From NCBI RefSeq assembly GCF_026230105.1, contig NC_079485.1, positions 26,517,572-26,581,571 on the forward strand: 64,000 bases of DNA. The letters run 5' to 3'. The notes below the pieces were generated by a model that saw only the letters and a list, made by a program, of their open reading frames with translations, did no database searches and was not told where the DNA came from. Shown here piece after piece: positions 46,441 through 56,529 of the stretch. Source of the stretch: Diorhabda sublineata (Eukaryota > Arthropoda > Insecta > Coleoptera > Chrysomelidae). Each line of letters starts with the position of its first letter. Within the stretch, counting starts at the first letter, position 1. The translations under genes were made by a program, and so were the position numbers.

Positions 46441-47901
46441 TAAGTATTCGAAAGCAAGGAAGATATTAGAGTTAGTACACTTTTTAGTTGACATACTTCT
46501 TTTCTCAAAGTTCCTTTCTTGCTTGTATTGTTTATCTTCATATTAAATAAAAAGAGCTCTTCTTAACAAATATCGACATATTTGCTTATACAACTTCAAG
46601 TAACCCTCAGAATTCTATTTATTATAAGCGATTTGTAGAGCTTACGTCAGCAATATGTCCTCTATCACACTTGTTCAAACTTTATTATTCAAGTCTAGCA
46701 TTCTAGTTTCGTGAATTCCTTTTATTATTTTCTTATCTCTCACTTGAATGTTTTTGTCCTATAACGTTCATTAGTCTCAACCATAGACAAAGTAATACCA
46801 GACTGCGCTTTCAATAAAATTCATATTCCAATATTAGAATAAGAAATAAAGAAAGTTACGGTAGAGCTATGTTTGTCAAGTTCTCCTTTTAATTTCTTGT
46901 ATCATACTCCTTATATTTCCTTACTCGCTTATCTCTTTTCACCGCACAGCGGAATAAGGATAGCTCTACCTTAGACCAGAGGCTGTTTCTTTCTAAAATT
47001 GGTACTACTTTTCAATATAGAAATTTTATATATATTCAGCACTCTATAATTACTATGTCTATAGTTTCATCTCTAGCTCCTTGTCATTATTTGGCCATTT
47101 ATTGTTAGTATATTCTTTTCTTTGACTGTCAATTTTGTTACTCTCTCTTGTCCAGGGATTCACTGACTCCAACTATTTTAACATTCTGTATTTTCTTTTC
47201 TGACGTTTAAATTGGAATATTAGAAACGGAAATCGGTGAATTATTTTAGTTTCAATAAATATAATATGTAGCTTAGGATGGGTAGATGTTGGCATTAGAA
47301 TCTTAAATAGAAGGAGGTCAGTTGACACATTTTAAGGGGCGTTCAACTCTATTTTTTGGGAGAGGGAAATAAGCAACAAATAAAAAAATCACAAGTGTAA
47401 AATAGGAGACACAGGAAAGTCAATACAATAATTTGTCTTTGCGCGGCGAGTGCTAATTACTTTTCAAAGTTTAGAGCGCTATTTTTTGCCACTGGAAATA
47501 TCATTAAATTTCCATTAAAATGATGAGTCCCCTTACAAATATTATGTATTAGAAGTGTCCTCTTTAGATTAAAGTTGCCCTTGATATTGCATAGTATTGA
47601 CTAGAAGGAGGATATCATGTTTTTTAATTCATAGGTTTTGTGTATTGTTTAATTGCTTGAAATTCATGTTTAATTTCACTTTTAATAAACTAATTGCAGC
47701 ATTATTTTTATAATTTGTCTAAAATATGAACTAAATATTGTTGATATTTGTCTGAATTTCACAATTTTTGATTCGGAAATTTTTGAAAATCATTTCATGC
47801 ATATATGAATATCTAACGTACAAAAATTAATCAAACATTCAAAACTGTAGATTTTTATAAAGCATTTTAATACTTATCTACTATTATTATATAAATTTTA
47901 G
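46441..47901 (+). other. Presumed 3' part of first intron; no other gene
   Basis: AT-rich with no recognised coding. It ends in a usable acceptor (ATAAATTTTAG, AG at 47900-47901) ahead of the coding exon. Confidence 0.45.
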
Positions 47902-47937
47902 GCTTTAAACCCCCCTCTGTGAGACGGTTTCTCCACT

Positions 47938-49394
47938 ATGGAAGTGGCAATGCCTATGACAGGTAGTGCCATCGATTGTTATGAGGATATGTTCAAAGAG
48001 ATAACCAGAAAACTCTATGGAGAAGATGGTTTACCAGAACTAAGTGCCAATGAGAGGTTAGCTTCCACAAGTACAGATCGGGGTTTAACGCCCATAGAAT
48101 ACGAAGTAGAAAATCCAATTCTCAAACCTGAAGAACATTTAACAGCATTTGGCTTGGCTGCTTTAATGCAAAATGGTTTCCCACCCAGCGGTATACTCAA
48201 CCCTAATTTCCAATGTCATAAGCCAAACAACGGAACAATTTTAAATACTAATTGTGAAGATAAATGGATATCTAGTGAAGATAATTTACAGTGGACACAA
48301 TCTAAAATAGCAACATATAATCCCGCTCAAAAATTGTATAAATGTTCAGAATGTGATTGTGTGGGTTATCTTCTTAGAGTAGCTGAACATTGGTTAGGAA
48401 CACACTCTTCAGTGAGAGCGTTTCACTGTCCCCAGTGTCCTTACGAGAGTGCTTGGGCCAGATGCGTTAGAATACATTTAAATAGGCAACACAACATTAA
48501 TACTGACGAATCATGCGATACATTAACCAAAGATAACCCCGTAATTCAAGAAATTGTGAAATATTTACAAAAATTAAAAAACAAATTAGACAGTAATTGC
48601 AATAAAGTTCCAGCATCTAGTACTGTACAAAGTGAAGACTATCATAATCAATCGATTAATAATACTTCAACTATTTCAAATAATTCCCAAGTATTGGGAA
48701 ATTCATCATCTGCTAGTCCTGAACAAACTAGTACTTCAACCAAACGTTATAGCTGTACTTTTTGTCCGTATGCAACAGATAGAAGAGACTTATTTACTAG
48801 ACACGAAAATATTCATAGAGAAGAGAAACCTTTTCAGTGTTATGTCTGTCAAAAACAATTCAATAGAGCAGATCATGTCAAAAAGCATTTTTTAAGAATG
48901 CATAGAGATCATCCGTACGATTTGAATAGGATCAGGAGACATCCTCCTAAAAATGCGTCAGGAATGTCTTACTATCAAAAATATAATTCCAACATCACAA
49001 ATCAAACCAATGATTTGTCGACAATAAGTTCCTTATCTATTCCTGGATTTAATAATATGTCGAGAGCTCCTCAAATGAATACGCGAGTTCCACAATCCGA
49101 TATAAAAACCAATGTCAAAACTGGAAATATTTCCCGAAGTAACGGAAAGAAAAAAGGAGAAAAACGTTTTACGTGTTGTTACTGTTCGTGGAGTGGCGTG
49201 GATAATTGGTGTCTTAAGAGACACATGAATACGCATTTAAAACCATTTGTTTGCAGTTTATGCGACTACAAAGCTGCAAGATCGGAGAGACTTGCCACTC
49301 ATGTGTTGAAAGTGCATAACAAGAGAGCCTGTAGCAAATGCCAGTTCTTAGCTGATGATTTAACACAGTTGTCCGTACACCAACAGGAACAACA
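47938..49394 (+). CDS. chn: Zinc-finger gene, first coding exon
   Basis: The start ATG at 47938 follows a 36-nt untranslated lead after the acceptor at 47901. The frame is open for 485 codons plus two bases and ends CAACA at a gtaagt donor (49395-49400). Without splicing the frame would stop one codon later (TAA at 49396-49398). It codes for the first seven fingers and Ser/Asn-rich linkers. Confidence 0.85.
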
Positions 49395-52300
49395 GTAAGT
49401 ATAATTTTAATTTTCGGTTAATTACGTTCTTAATTTATTCATGGTTGTTGGGCGTTGAGTAGTTTAATTTTAGAGAAATAAAAGTGAAAAAATTCATGCT
49501 TTTCTGATTTTAACGATGACATACCTTTTTAATAACATCCAATTTTCAATAAGCACGTTGTTTGTTTATTTATTTATTTATTGTCTAATTAGTTTTTTTT
49601 ATATAAGTGGTTATAAATAGAAATGTTTCTCAACCATAAAATATGTTAAGTGAATCTCACTACTGTTGCAATTTTAGGATTATGTAGATTTTTACAGTAG
49701 GTGTTGGTATAGTTCTTCCAATTGCAGATTACAAAAACCCTTGCCGACAATTTTGTTTGATCTATCAAAGGCGTAGATATCTAATTTCATAAATTTATCA
49801 TTTTTATACTTTTGAAAATATGTGTACATCTTATTTAGACAGATGCACTTAATTGTAGTCCTACTTGTAACTTAGACAAAAATCATTATTATATCTCGTT
49901 AACTTGCTACAACCCAATATTAAATTATAAAACGTAAATAGACGAGTAAAATGTACCTGCCTGTAAGGAAGTTTGGTTTAAACAGGGTACCAGATGCGAA
50001 CTGAGCCCTTTTTGTACCCCATTCGTTTTCTTTTTGTGAAAAACGAAATTTCCAAGCAAAAACTATAGAGGAAAATTAATTCTTTGCGAATAAAACAAAA
50101 GAAAAGAAACATTTCAATTCCAAATTATCTATACCACATAGTAATCTTCTTCTTTGATAACATGTTCAACACAGTTTTTCTAAAGCTCATGGCGGTCTGC
50201 TGCTATAACTTTCTTTACGAGTTCTACAACCTCTTTACTCAGTTCTGGTGACTGATTTTACGTTTGCTCATATTAATTCTATAGGGTTAAATATGCAATA
50301 GTAAGGAGGTAGTCTCTTTCTTGATATTTCACCAACGGTGCCACTACGGAACCACACTCTGCTACCATAAAAGAATATTCTTTACTGATGGCTCGGTGAC
50401 ATTGTACATACAATAATTTCTACTTGTCATATGCACGGATGTACCCGAGTCTAGAAACCATTTATCATCTTCGATGTTTTCCTTGATAGTCGCTCAAGAT
50501 GCGGCTACAAAACTGGAGCTCTCTCATTTGCTTGCAGATTGTTTCTTTGGCTATTTACAATATTTAGCAAAATGACCACTTTTACAAAAATTAGAGCATC
50601 TAGGTCCCATTGATTTCACTGACTGCGCACTATTTCTTGTTTTCTTAGTTTTTATGTAGAAAGCGGTTGACTTTGATGTATTAATTTCTTGTATGAGTTT
50701 AGATTTAACTGCATCAGCACTGATTTGAATACCAGAACTCTCTAACCCCATTATCATAGGCTTATACTCCTCCGGTAAGTCTGCTAACATCAAATTGCCA
50801 AGCCACTCATCATTGACATCATATCCAATACTCTTCTGGTTAAGCCGTTGTCATCAAAAACCCTTTCTAGCTTTTCCCATACTTGTTTTGCAGTCTTGCA
50901 TTCCTGAACATGTACGTAATTTTGTGGACCCAATAACAGTAAGCAATTGACGATCGCTGACAGGAATAGGAATATTTTTTTCAGACAATAATGCTAAAAT
51001 TTGAGCTTTGTTACAACTACTATTTGGTATCTTAAGGAGTTGCCGCGAGTGGTAGGATGCGTTGTCCATAACGATTACTGACTGTGGTGGAATGTTAGGT
51101 AAAAGATGTTCATTAAAACACTTTTCAAATAATTCGACTCTCATATCTTCGTGATAATCAGCTGCACAGTTTGCAATTTTTCTAGCAGATATTAATAGAG
51201 TATTAGGCACGAAATCGTCTTTGCTTCCAGCGTGTACTATTATAATATGTTTCCCTATAGAACATAGCTCATTAAAACAGCAATTATTACTATTATCAAC
51301 ACAATCGAAATTTACTACATCGTGACTGTCAAACAATGTTTCATTATCTGTCTATTAGAACTTTTATCTGACGCAAATAATCTTGTCGCCATCGAACGAT
51401 CTTGACAATTCGTTATTGCCATCCGTTTATATTCAGTTTTTTATGTTCAAAACCACATGCTGATAAAACTTGACACAATTGATATAATTGAATAATCTGC
51501 TACCTTTTGCTGTATTACTTCTAATGTCGCAACCCCTCTTTATAAATACTATAAATTGTCTTACGTATAAAATCTTGAGTAACCATGTCAAATGATTTCA
51601 GTTTCAATTATTCAAAAATAAAGTAAGAACCGGAAAATACCGAAAAATATTTGATAAGACAAGACGGTATTTTCTGAAAATGGTACAAATATATATTAGG
51701 ATTTTAATTGACTTCAGTTATGGTGGTCGATTGTAAACTTTAAAGCATTCAATGCAAGAAAGAGAAAAATGAAGCCGATGGTATGACTATGGCTATTTTT
51801 GTATAACTGGAAAATATTCGCTACTACGTTTATTTATAATTTTTTATCTTTATTCATCAATTGAACTAATCATAAACTAATGGGAACAATTTATTTTTTA
51901 CATTTCGAATAATGAATTGGGTATTAATGACTGAATAGAAAGGGAAGTGGTTTCCCTTTTCTTTCAAAAACAAAACTCGTAATTGTTGTATTGACCTGAT
52001 AATTGGTTACTTTACTTTTAAATTCTACTATTTTCATGTTTACTCACTCTGATTACACCGTTAACAACATCACATTATTCATTTATTTTAGCCCGTTGGA
52101 ACAAAGGAGTAGGACAAATAACAGTAATATTTTAAGAGCAAACACTTTTAATGGAAGCACTTCCACATCTACTTCCAACTCTATTACTAATTCCAACCCT
52201 GGACCTTGCAGGTAAGAAAAACATGAAATTTTATTATCTCTGCAGCATGTTCGAACATTATCTACTTCCTTCATTCCAATGCGTATGTCTAATCTCTAGG

Positions 52301-55300
52301 AGATGAAAGTGTTTTGATTTTCATACTTTTACATGTTATATTAATAAATTTTATATGAATAAATAAATAAGTTTATAATTTGTTATAACAAGCAAGGAAT
52401 GTTTTTTCATTTCACCAATGAGGAAATCACTTTTCCTCACATCTGCACAAACAAATACGCGTACAGTAACGAAATGGTAACTTTATATAGACTTTTGGAG
52501 GAGATGACATTTCTGTCAAACTTAATTCATATCTACACTGAATAATTTGTACCACTATCCAATGCGGTCCATATGTAAGGAATAAATTCAACGTTAGCAT
52601 TCTTTGAAAATTTTAAATATAAAAGGGGATCGTGTGGCACCTTCTTGGCAAGGAATCCTCTGTTCAGCAATATAAAGTTTTTTTAATTTGGCGCAATCAT
52701 AAATGAGAAAATGTAAAATTTTGATAATGTCTCTATCACAAAACTTTACGTATAATATTTAGAATGTATTTTACAATGTAATTAACAGCTAAATTAAATG
52801 TTCAAAATGACCACCATTCACTTCATGACAATAACCGAGGCGATTTTGGAATTCTCGTACAATATTTTGTATGATCTTAGGGGTTATTTCGTTAATATCT
52901 TCTGTTGCCCTAACTTTTAAATCAGCAATATTGTCTGGTACTATTGAAATATACTTTAGAAATAATCAGTTATTTTCGTATCTGTTCTGCTAAATATCAG
53001 GAAAAAATCTAAAATACTGGCCAAAATGCCAAATAAACAATTGATATGAATCCAGTAAGCTGCTGTCATTTAGATATTTAAAGTTACCAAAAGACGTCAG
53101 TATAATATTTGTGCGCGTATTAAATTTGATTATGGCTCATTTGTGCGAGAGTCAAAGAATAGACATTTTAATTATCATTGGTTGTGATAATCGAAACAAG
53201 AACTCAAAAGGAGGTTTGATAATAATAATAATAATAATAAATACTCTGGTCAACACTTTTCGCAATCTACAGTTAGCAAAATTGAAAAAAGTTTCGTGAA
53301 ACTGGATATGTAAAATATATTGCGAAACCAAGTAGAAATAATCAATTTACCGAGTAAAAAAATGATTTGCTTTTAGAGATTGAGAAAAATACTCATTAGA
53401 CAACTCGAGAACTAGCCGCTGACAATGATGTAAGTAAATCATCTGTTTTGAGAGTTTTGCAGAAAAAATACCACCCTTACAAAGTTCAGTGGGTTCAGGA
53501 GTTAAATGAAGATAATCCTGATAGAAGGCAAGAATTCTATGAATTGATGATGGAAAGAACGATCGCAGATTTACATTTAATAAACAAAATAGTTTTTACT
53601 CACGAAGCGACGTTTCATTTAAACGGAACGGTTAACAAACAAAACTGTAAATAGTGGCTCACACTCATCAACAATAAAATTATTTGCCCTTATTTTTTTG
53701 AGGGCACAATTTAATGGTGAGGTTTATCTAGAGACTTTTCCTGATATTAATCATTTAAATGAGATAGATCGATCTATTTACTACCAACAAGATGGAGCTC
53801 CACTGTATATTGCATGTACAGTTATAAATTATTTAAACTAGGTTTTTTCCAATAGGTAGATCCGCCTGATTTGACTCTTCTCGATTTCTTCTTATGGGGC
53901 TATTTAAAGTATGAATTATATTTTAATAGACCAGGCAATATTGCTGATTTAAAAGCTAGGATAACGGAAGAAATTAACAAAATAACCGCTGAGGTCATAC
54001 AAAATGTTGTAGAAGAATCCCAAAATCGCCTCGGTTATTGTCAAGAAGTGAATTTTGAACATTTAATTTAATTGTAAAGTACATTGGATAATACATTCTG
54101 AATATTATGCGACATTATTATCTTCATTCCACGTAAAGTTTTGTGATAGAGACATTATCAAAATTTTACATCCTAAAAATTAATTTTCTCAGTTATTCTC
54201 AGTAAATTTGAAAAAACTTCATATTGCTGAACAAAGGACTAAATTTTTCATACTTTAAATTGTCAATTAAAGAATAAAAATCGTCCTGCTTCAGGTTTTT
54301 TTCAAATAGTACATAATAACGTTAAAATTGAATGGATTTCATACATATGGACCACATTGTATATACAGTCGTATATACATTGTCCGACTTACGTTGCAGT
54401 TAATCTCCTAAACTTGGATTACCAACTGTTTTTAAAGAGAATAATTCACGTCGGATGGTGTAGATACGAACTTCAGTGTAGTGGTAATAAAAAGTGCATT
54501 GTTCATTATGAATATCAACATTTCTATAAATTCCAATTAAATAATTTTATATTCGATTTTTTATATATATGATTTCTTTTTATTTTCCAGCAGCGTCCAA
54601 TCGCAAGGTCTCTTAAAAACACATGATTTGAGTACAGCAGCAGCGATGCTTCAACAAAGTAATCGATTCCTTCAGACAGATGCTAAAACTTGGAAACATC
54701 ACATCCCTAAACAACATGGAGCAGCTCGTCTTTTTAGTTATATGGAAGCGAGTGATGGATCTGAACCAGAGAGTGAACCTAGAGTAGCTGAAGATATGAG
54801 TAGGATGAATCTTACTCATAGAATTCAGTCGGATTTTCCTGAGGCGGGAGATGTTGGCAATCAGGCTGACGAAGAAAATGGAGAAGAAATGGAACTTCCC
54901 CTTTTCGTCTGCCAAACGTGCGGTTGCGAGTTTGAAGATGATCTTTCTTTAGAGTCCCATCAATATACTCACCGGCACAGTGCAGCATCTCCCGCTAAGA
55001 CTGAGCATTCAAAGGAGAATGTGAACCCAGATTTAAAATATCATTGTCGTTTATGTGATGCAGCTTATGAACACCAATCCTCTATCATAGAACACATGAC
55101 TATTCACTCTACTTTGAGTGCCGATACATTAGGTCCGCCTGTAGTACCAAATCACCGATCAAGAAAACAAAATCGACCTAAAAAGTTAGTTTTGCCATTT
55201 TGGGACCCAGATGAAATAGATGTATTGAGACACTTGAGTGCAAAGCTAAGAAGATGGAAAGAAACCTTATCAACTTCCACTTTTGGTGTTAATAGGTTAG

Positions 55301-55764
55301 TAGATAAATATATGGCTAAGCTGGTAACTAGAAGCGGCCGGGTGTGTATATGGTGTAAAAATACTGGTTTAAGTAGATACCATACCAAAGCAACTTTAGC
55401 TCTCCATCATTACTGGAGGCATACCAGAAAAAAATTCAAATGTGAGCATTGTGATATGGCATTTAAACATCGATATCAAAGTGTATTACATAGCAGTCGT
55501 GTACATACCAATCAGAAGTCTCAACTCGTGCCTATGGTGCTTCCCAAAGAACCTACTCATTCAGCACTGAGTGCCGAATCTTTGTGCTCTTCCCAGGACA
55601 CCAGTCTCTTCTTTAGCAACCCTCATACTGTATATGTACCTGACGCAACAATGTCTAATGCACATAAACTGGGAATGTCTTTCTTTGATCATTCTTTTAT
55701 TCATCCAAGTAACGCTATAAATAACCACATGCCAATTATAATACCAACATTTCCACCCAATTAA
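47938..55764 (+). CDS. chn: C2H2 zinc-finger transcription factor, Charlatan/REST-like (three coding exons)
   Basis: Joining 47938-49394, 52092-52211 and 54591-55764 gives 2751 nt in one frame: 916 residues plus stop. Fingers, at approximate residues: YKCSECDC 134-157; FHCPQCPY 162-185; YSCTFCPY 271-293 (RRDLFTRHENIH); FQCYVCQK 299-322 (FNRADHVKKHFLRMH); FTCCYCSW 411-433; FVCSLCDY 437-460; a shorter ACSKCQF 464-484; then FVCQTCGC ~630; YHCRLCDA ~676; VCIWCKN ~776; FKCEHCD ~807. The clustered fingers, especially the DRRDLFTRHENIH and FNRADHVKKHFLRMH pair, recall Charlatan, the insect REST/NRSF-like nuclear repressor acting in sensory-organ and neuronal development. That is from memory of the family, and a related zinc-finger gene is possible. 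The 5' UTR starts at 47902, and polyadenylation signals follow the stop. Confidence 0.68.
50150..51590 (-). pseudogene. DDE transposase relic (Tc1/IS630 type), split by a copia fragment
   Basis: Minus strand, N- to C-terminal: MVTQDFIRKTIYSIYKEG (about 51580); LFDSHDVV just after the likely first-Asp position; GKHIIIVHAGSKDDFVPNTL; DYHEDMRVELFEKCFNEHLL; and PQSVIVMDNASYHSRQLLKI (second catalytic Asp in MDNASYHS). After foreign copia sequence (50345-50960) come KRLPPYYCIFNPIELI, the third catalytic block N-P-I-E with its Glu, and KNCVEHVIKEEDYYV near 50160. The two halves belong to one transposase of the type with Y-N-P-I-E-L-I-W. Stops and frame changes within both halves show it was already dead or has decayed since. 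No terminal repeats were identified. Confidence 0.68.
50345..50960 (-). mobile_element. copia-type retrotransposon gag-protease fragment
   Basis: Minus-strand pieces are, in order: CLLLLGPQNYVHVQECKTAK then QVWEKLERVFDDNGLTRR (gag of the UBN2 type); the 80-codon frame 50793-50551 with MLADLPEEYKPMIMGLESSG; a zinc knuckle CSNFCKSGHFAKYC (C-x2-C-x4-H-x4-C); and KWFLDSGTSVHMTSRN, the protease with D-S-G. No LTR, integrase or reverse transcriptase is present. It lies between the two halves of a transposase relic in the same orientation. Confidence 0.75.
52092..52211 (+). CDS. chn: Zinc-finger gene, second coding exon
   Basis: This 120-nt exon lies between TTTTAG and a gtaaga donor. It is in frame with both neighbours, and length 120 keeps phase, so skipping it would not shift the frame. 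It codes for a Ser/Thr/Asn-rich linker (NGSTSTSTSNSITNSNPGPC) with no finger. That it can be skipped cleanly suggests a cassette exon, but this is inference. Confidence 0.75.
52657..54238 (+). mobile_element. Tc1/mariner-superfamily element with ~290-bp inverted arms
   Basis: The left arm (52657-52942) and right arm (53928-54238) are reverse complements from tip (CTGTTCAGCAATAT / ATATTGCTGAACA) to inner end (ATTGTCTGGTAC / AGACCAGGCAAT), with moderate divergence. The right arm includes the last ~45 codons of the plus-strand transposase, and the left arm holds the same coding turned round. The repeat is therefore an inverted duplication of the 3' end rather than an ordinary short terminal repeat. 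It lies wholly within an intron of the zinc-finger gene. Confidence 0.78.
53131..54071 (+). pseudogene. DDE transposase of the inverted-arm element, broken
   Basis: Pieces in order: MAHLCESQRIDILIIIGCDN (start, 53131); GQHFSQSTVSKIEK (helix-turn-helix) after an Asn run coded by an AAT/ATA microsatellite at about 53219-53242; TRELAADNDVSKSSVLRVLQ; the 68-codon frame 53448-53654 with DRRQEFYELM and FTHEATFHLNGTVNKQNC, where the first catalytic Asp (usual FTDE) is His; YYQQDGAPLY (second Asp kept); PPDLTLLDFFLWGYLKYELY (third kept); and a tail ending FEHLI, stop at 54071. Frameshifts and the Asp-to-His change mean no activity. Confidence 0.75.
54591..55764 (+). CDS. chn: Zinc-finger gene, last coding exon
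   Basis: The acceptor is a tandem NAGNAG (TTTTCCAGCAG, AGs at 54589-54590 and 54592-54593). Either choice stays in frame, with one Ser more or less. The exon codes for about 390 residues: a linker with the acidic stretch SDGSEPESEP and EENGEEMELP, two fingers near residues 630 and 676, a basic segment NRPKKLVLPFW, and two close fingers near 776 and 807. It ends in a finger-free tail that closes at TAA 55762-55764. Confidence 0.82.
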
Positions 55765-55806
55765 GTTTGCTTGAATTTCATTAATTATGCATAGAATTTT
55801 CCTGAA

Positions 55807-55913
55807 AATAAAAATGTGTAAATATATAAACTTCATCTAGAACTGCATTCATTGAAATTTGTTGTTGTTAAGTAAAAAAATATTTATTTTGATAATGCAA
55901 TTGTACAAATAAA
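55807..55913 (+). terminator. Polyadenylation signals of the zinc-finger gene
   Basis: AATAAA occurs at 55807-55812 and again at 55908-55913, 43 and 144 nt past the stop codon. Either could end the transcript; the second is followed by a TGTCTCATG-type stretch. The AT-rich background lowers certainty. Confidence 0.5.
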
Positions 55914-55924
55914 TATGTCTCATG

Positions 55925-56521
55925 ATAACATGTAATTGTCATTTGGGGAAGTAATTTGGATTTCAGTGAATATCATTGTAGATCAATAGCAGTTCAGATC
56001 AAATTTAATTTAACTGTTTATTGACTCTTTAATCGTTCCCCCGCGTTCATAAAACTTTCATTTCAATTTCTAGCTAAAGGATTTTATGGAAACAAACCAG
56101 GAAAGAAAGCTTTTTATGTAGTAGTAACCTGGCCCCTAATGAATCAAGCTCCAGCTAGTAAAGATAAACCTTTCTGTAGTCGTCTCAAAATTGTCAAGCG
56201 CTAGTAAACCAAACTTGAGAAGACTAACTTTGACTGAAAAATCTGAGATTCTCTTATATTATATAATGTTAATCTTCCTTGTGGGTTGAGTAGAATTGAG
56301 AAAATCGTTAATTTCTTATTGCTTCTTCAAAACATAACTTTGGAAGATATCTTATGTTCACAACTGTTAGTATAATATATATGGAACTGACGAGTTTTGA
56401 AATGAAGATATAAATTATTCTTCCTGGTTTCCTTTCTAGCAAACATGCAAAATATATAAACTATAATCCAAACGATAAAAATCTAAACCAAGCTGAGAAA
56501 GTAAAGAATTATTAAAGACTG
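55925..56521. other. No gene recognised
   Basis: Sequence downstream of the zinc-finger gene, before the hAT element; nothing seen on either strand. Confidence 0.45.
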
Positions 56522-56529
56522 TTGGTAGA

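Larger units (their letters stand above)
49395..52091 (+). other. Intron 1 of the coding region, carrying a transposase relic
   Basis: GT at 49395 and AG at 52090-52091 (TTTATTTTAG) bound a 2.7-kb intron. It contains on its minus strand a DDE transposase relic split by a copia fragment (50150-51590). Otherwise it is AT-rich with nothing recognised. Confidence 0.75.
52212..54590 (+). other. Intron 2 of the coding region, carrying an inverted-duplicate transposon
   Basis: GT at 52212 and AG at 54589-54590 bound it. The transposon at 52657-54238 fills most of it; the flanks are AT-rich with nothing recognised. Confidence 0.72.

Noticed and set aside
48632..48895. 87-codon plus-strand frame inside the first zinc-finger exon
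   Set aside because: Out-of-frame shadow of the real coding exon.
50854..51336. 160-codon minus-strand frame as one intact protein
   Set aside because: It is a chance fusion: the first ~130 codons are DDE transposase and the end reads copia gag sequence in the wrong frame.
55152..55836. Minus-strand frames of 78 and 91 codons
   Set aside because: Antisense to the last coding exon, with no recognisable content.
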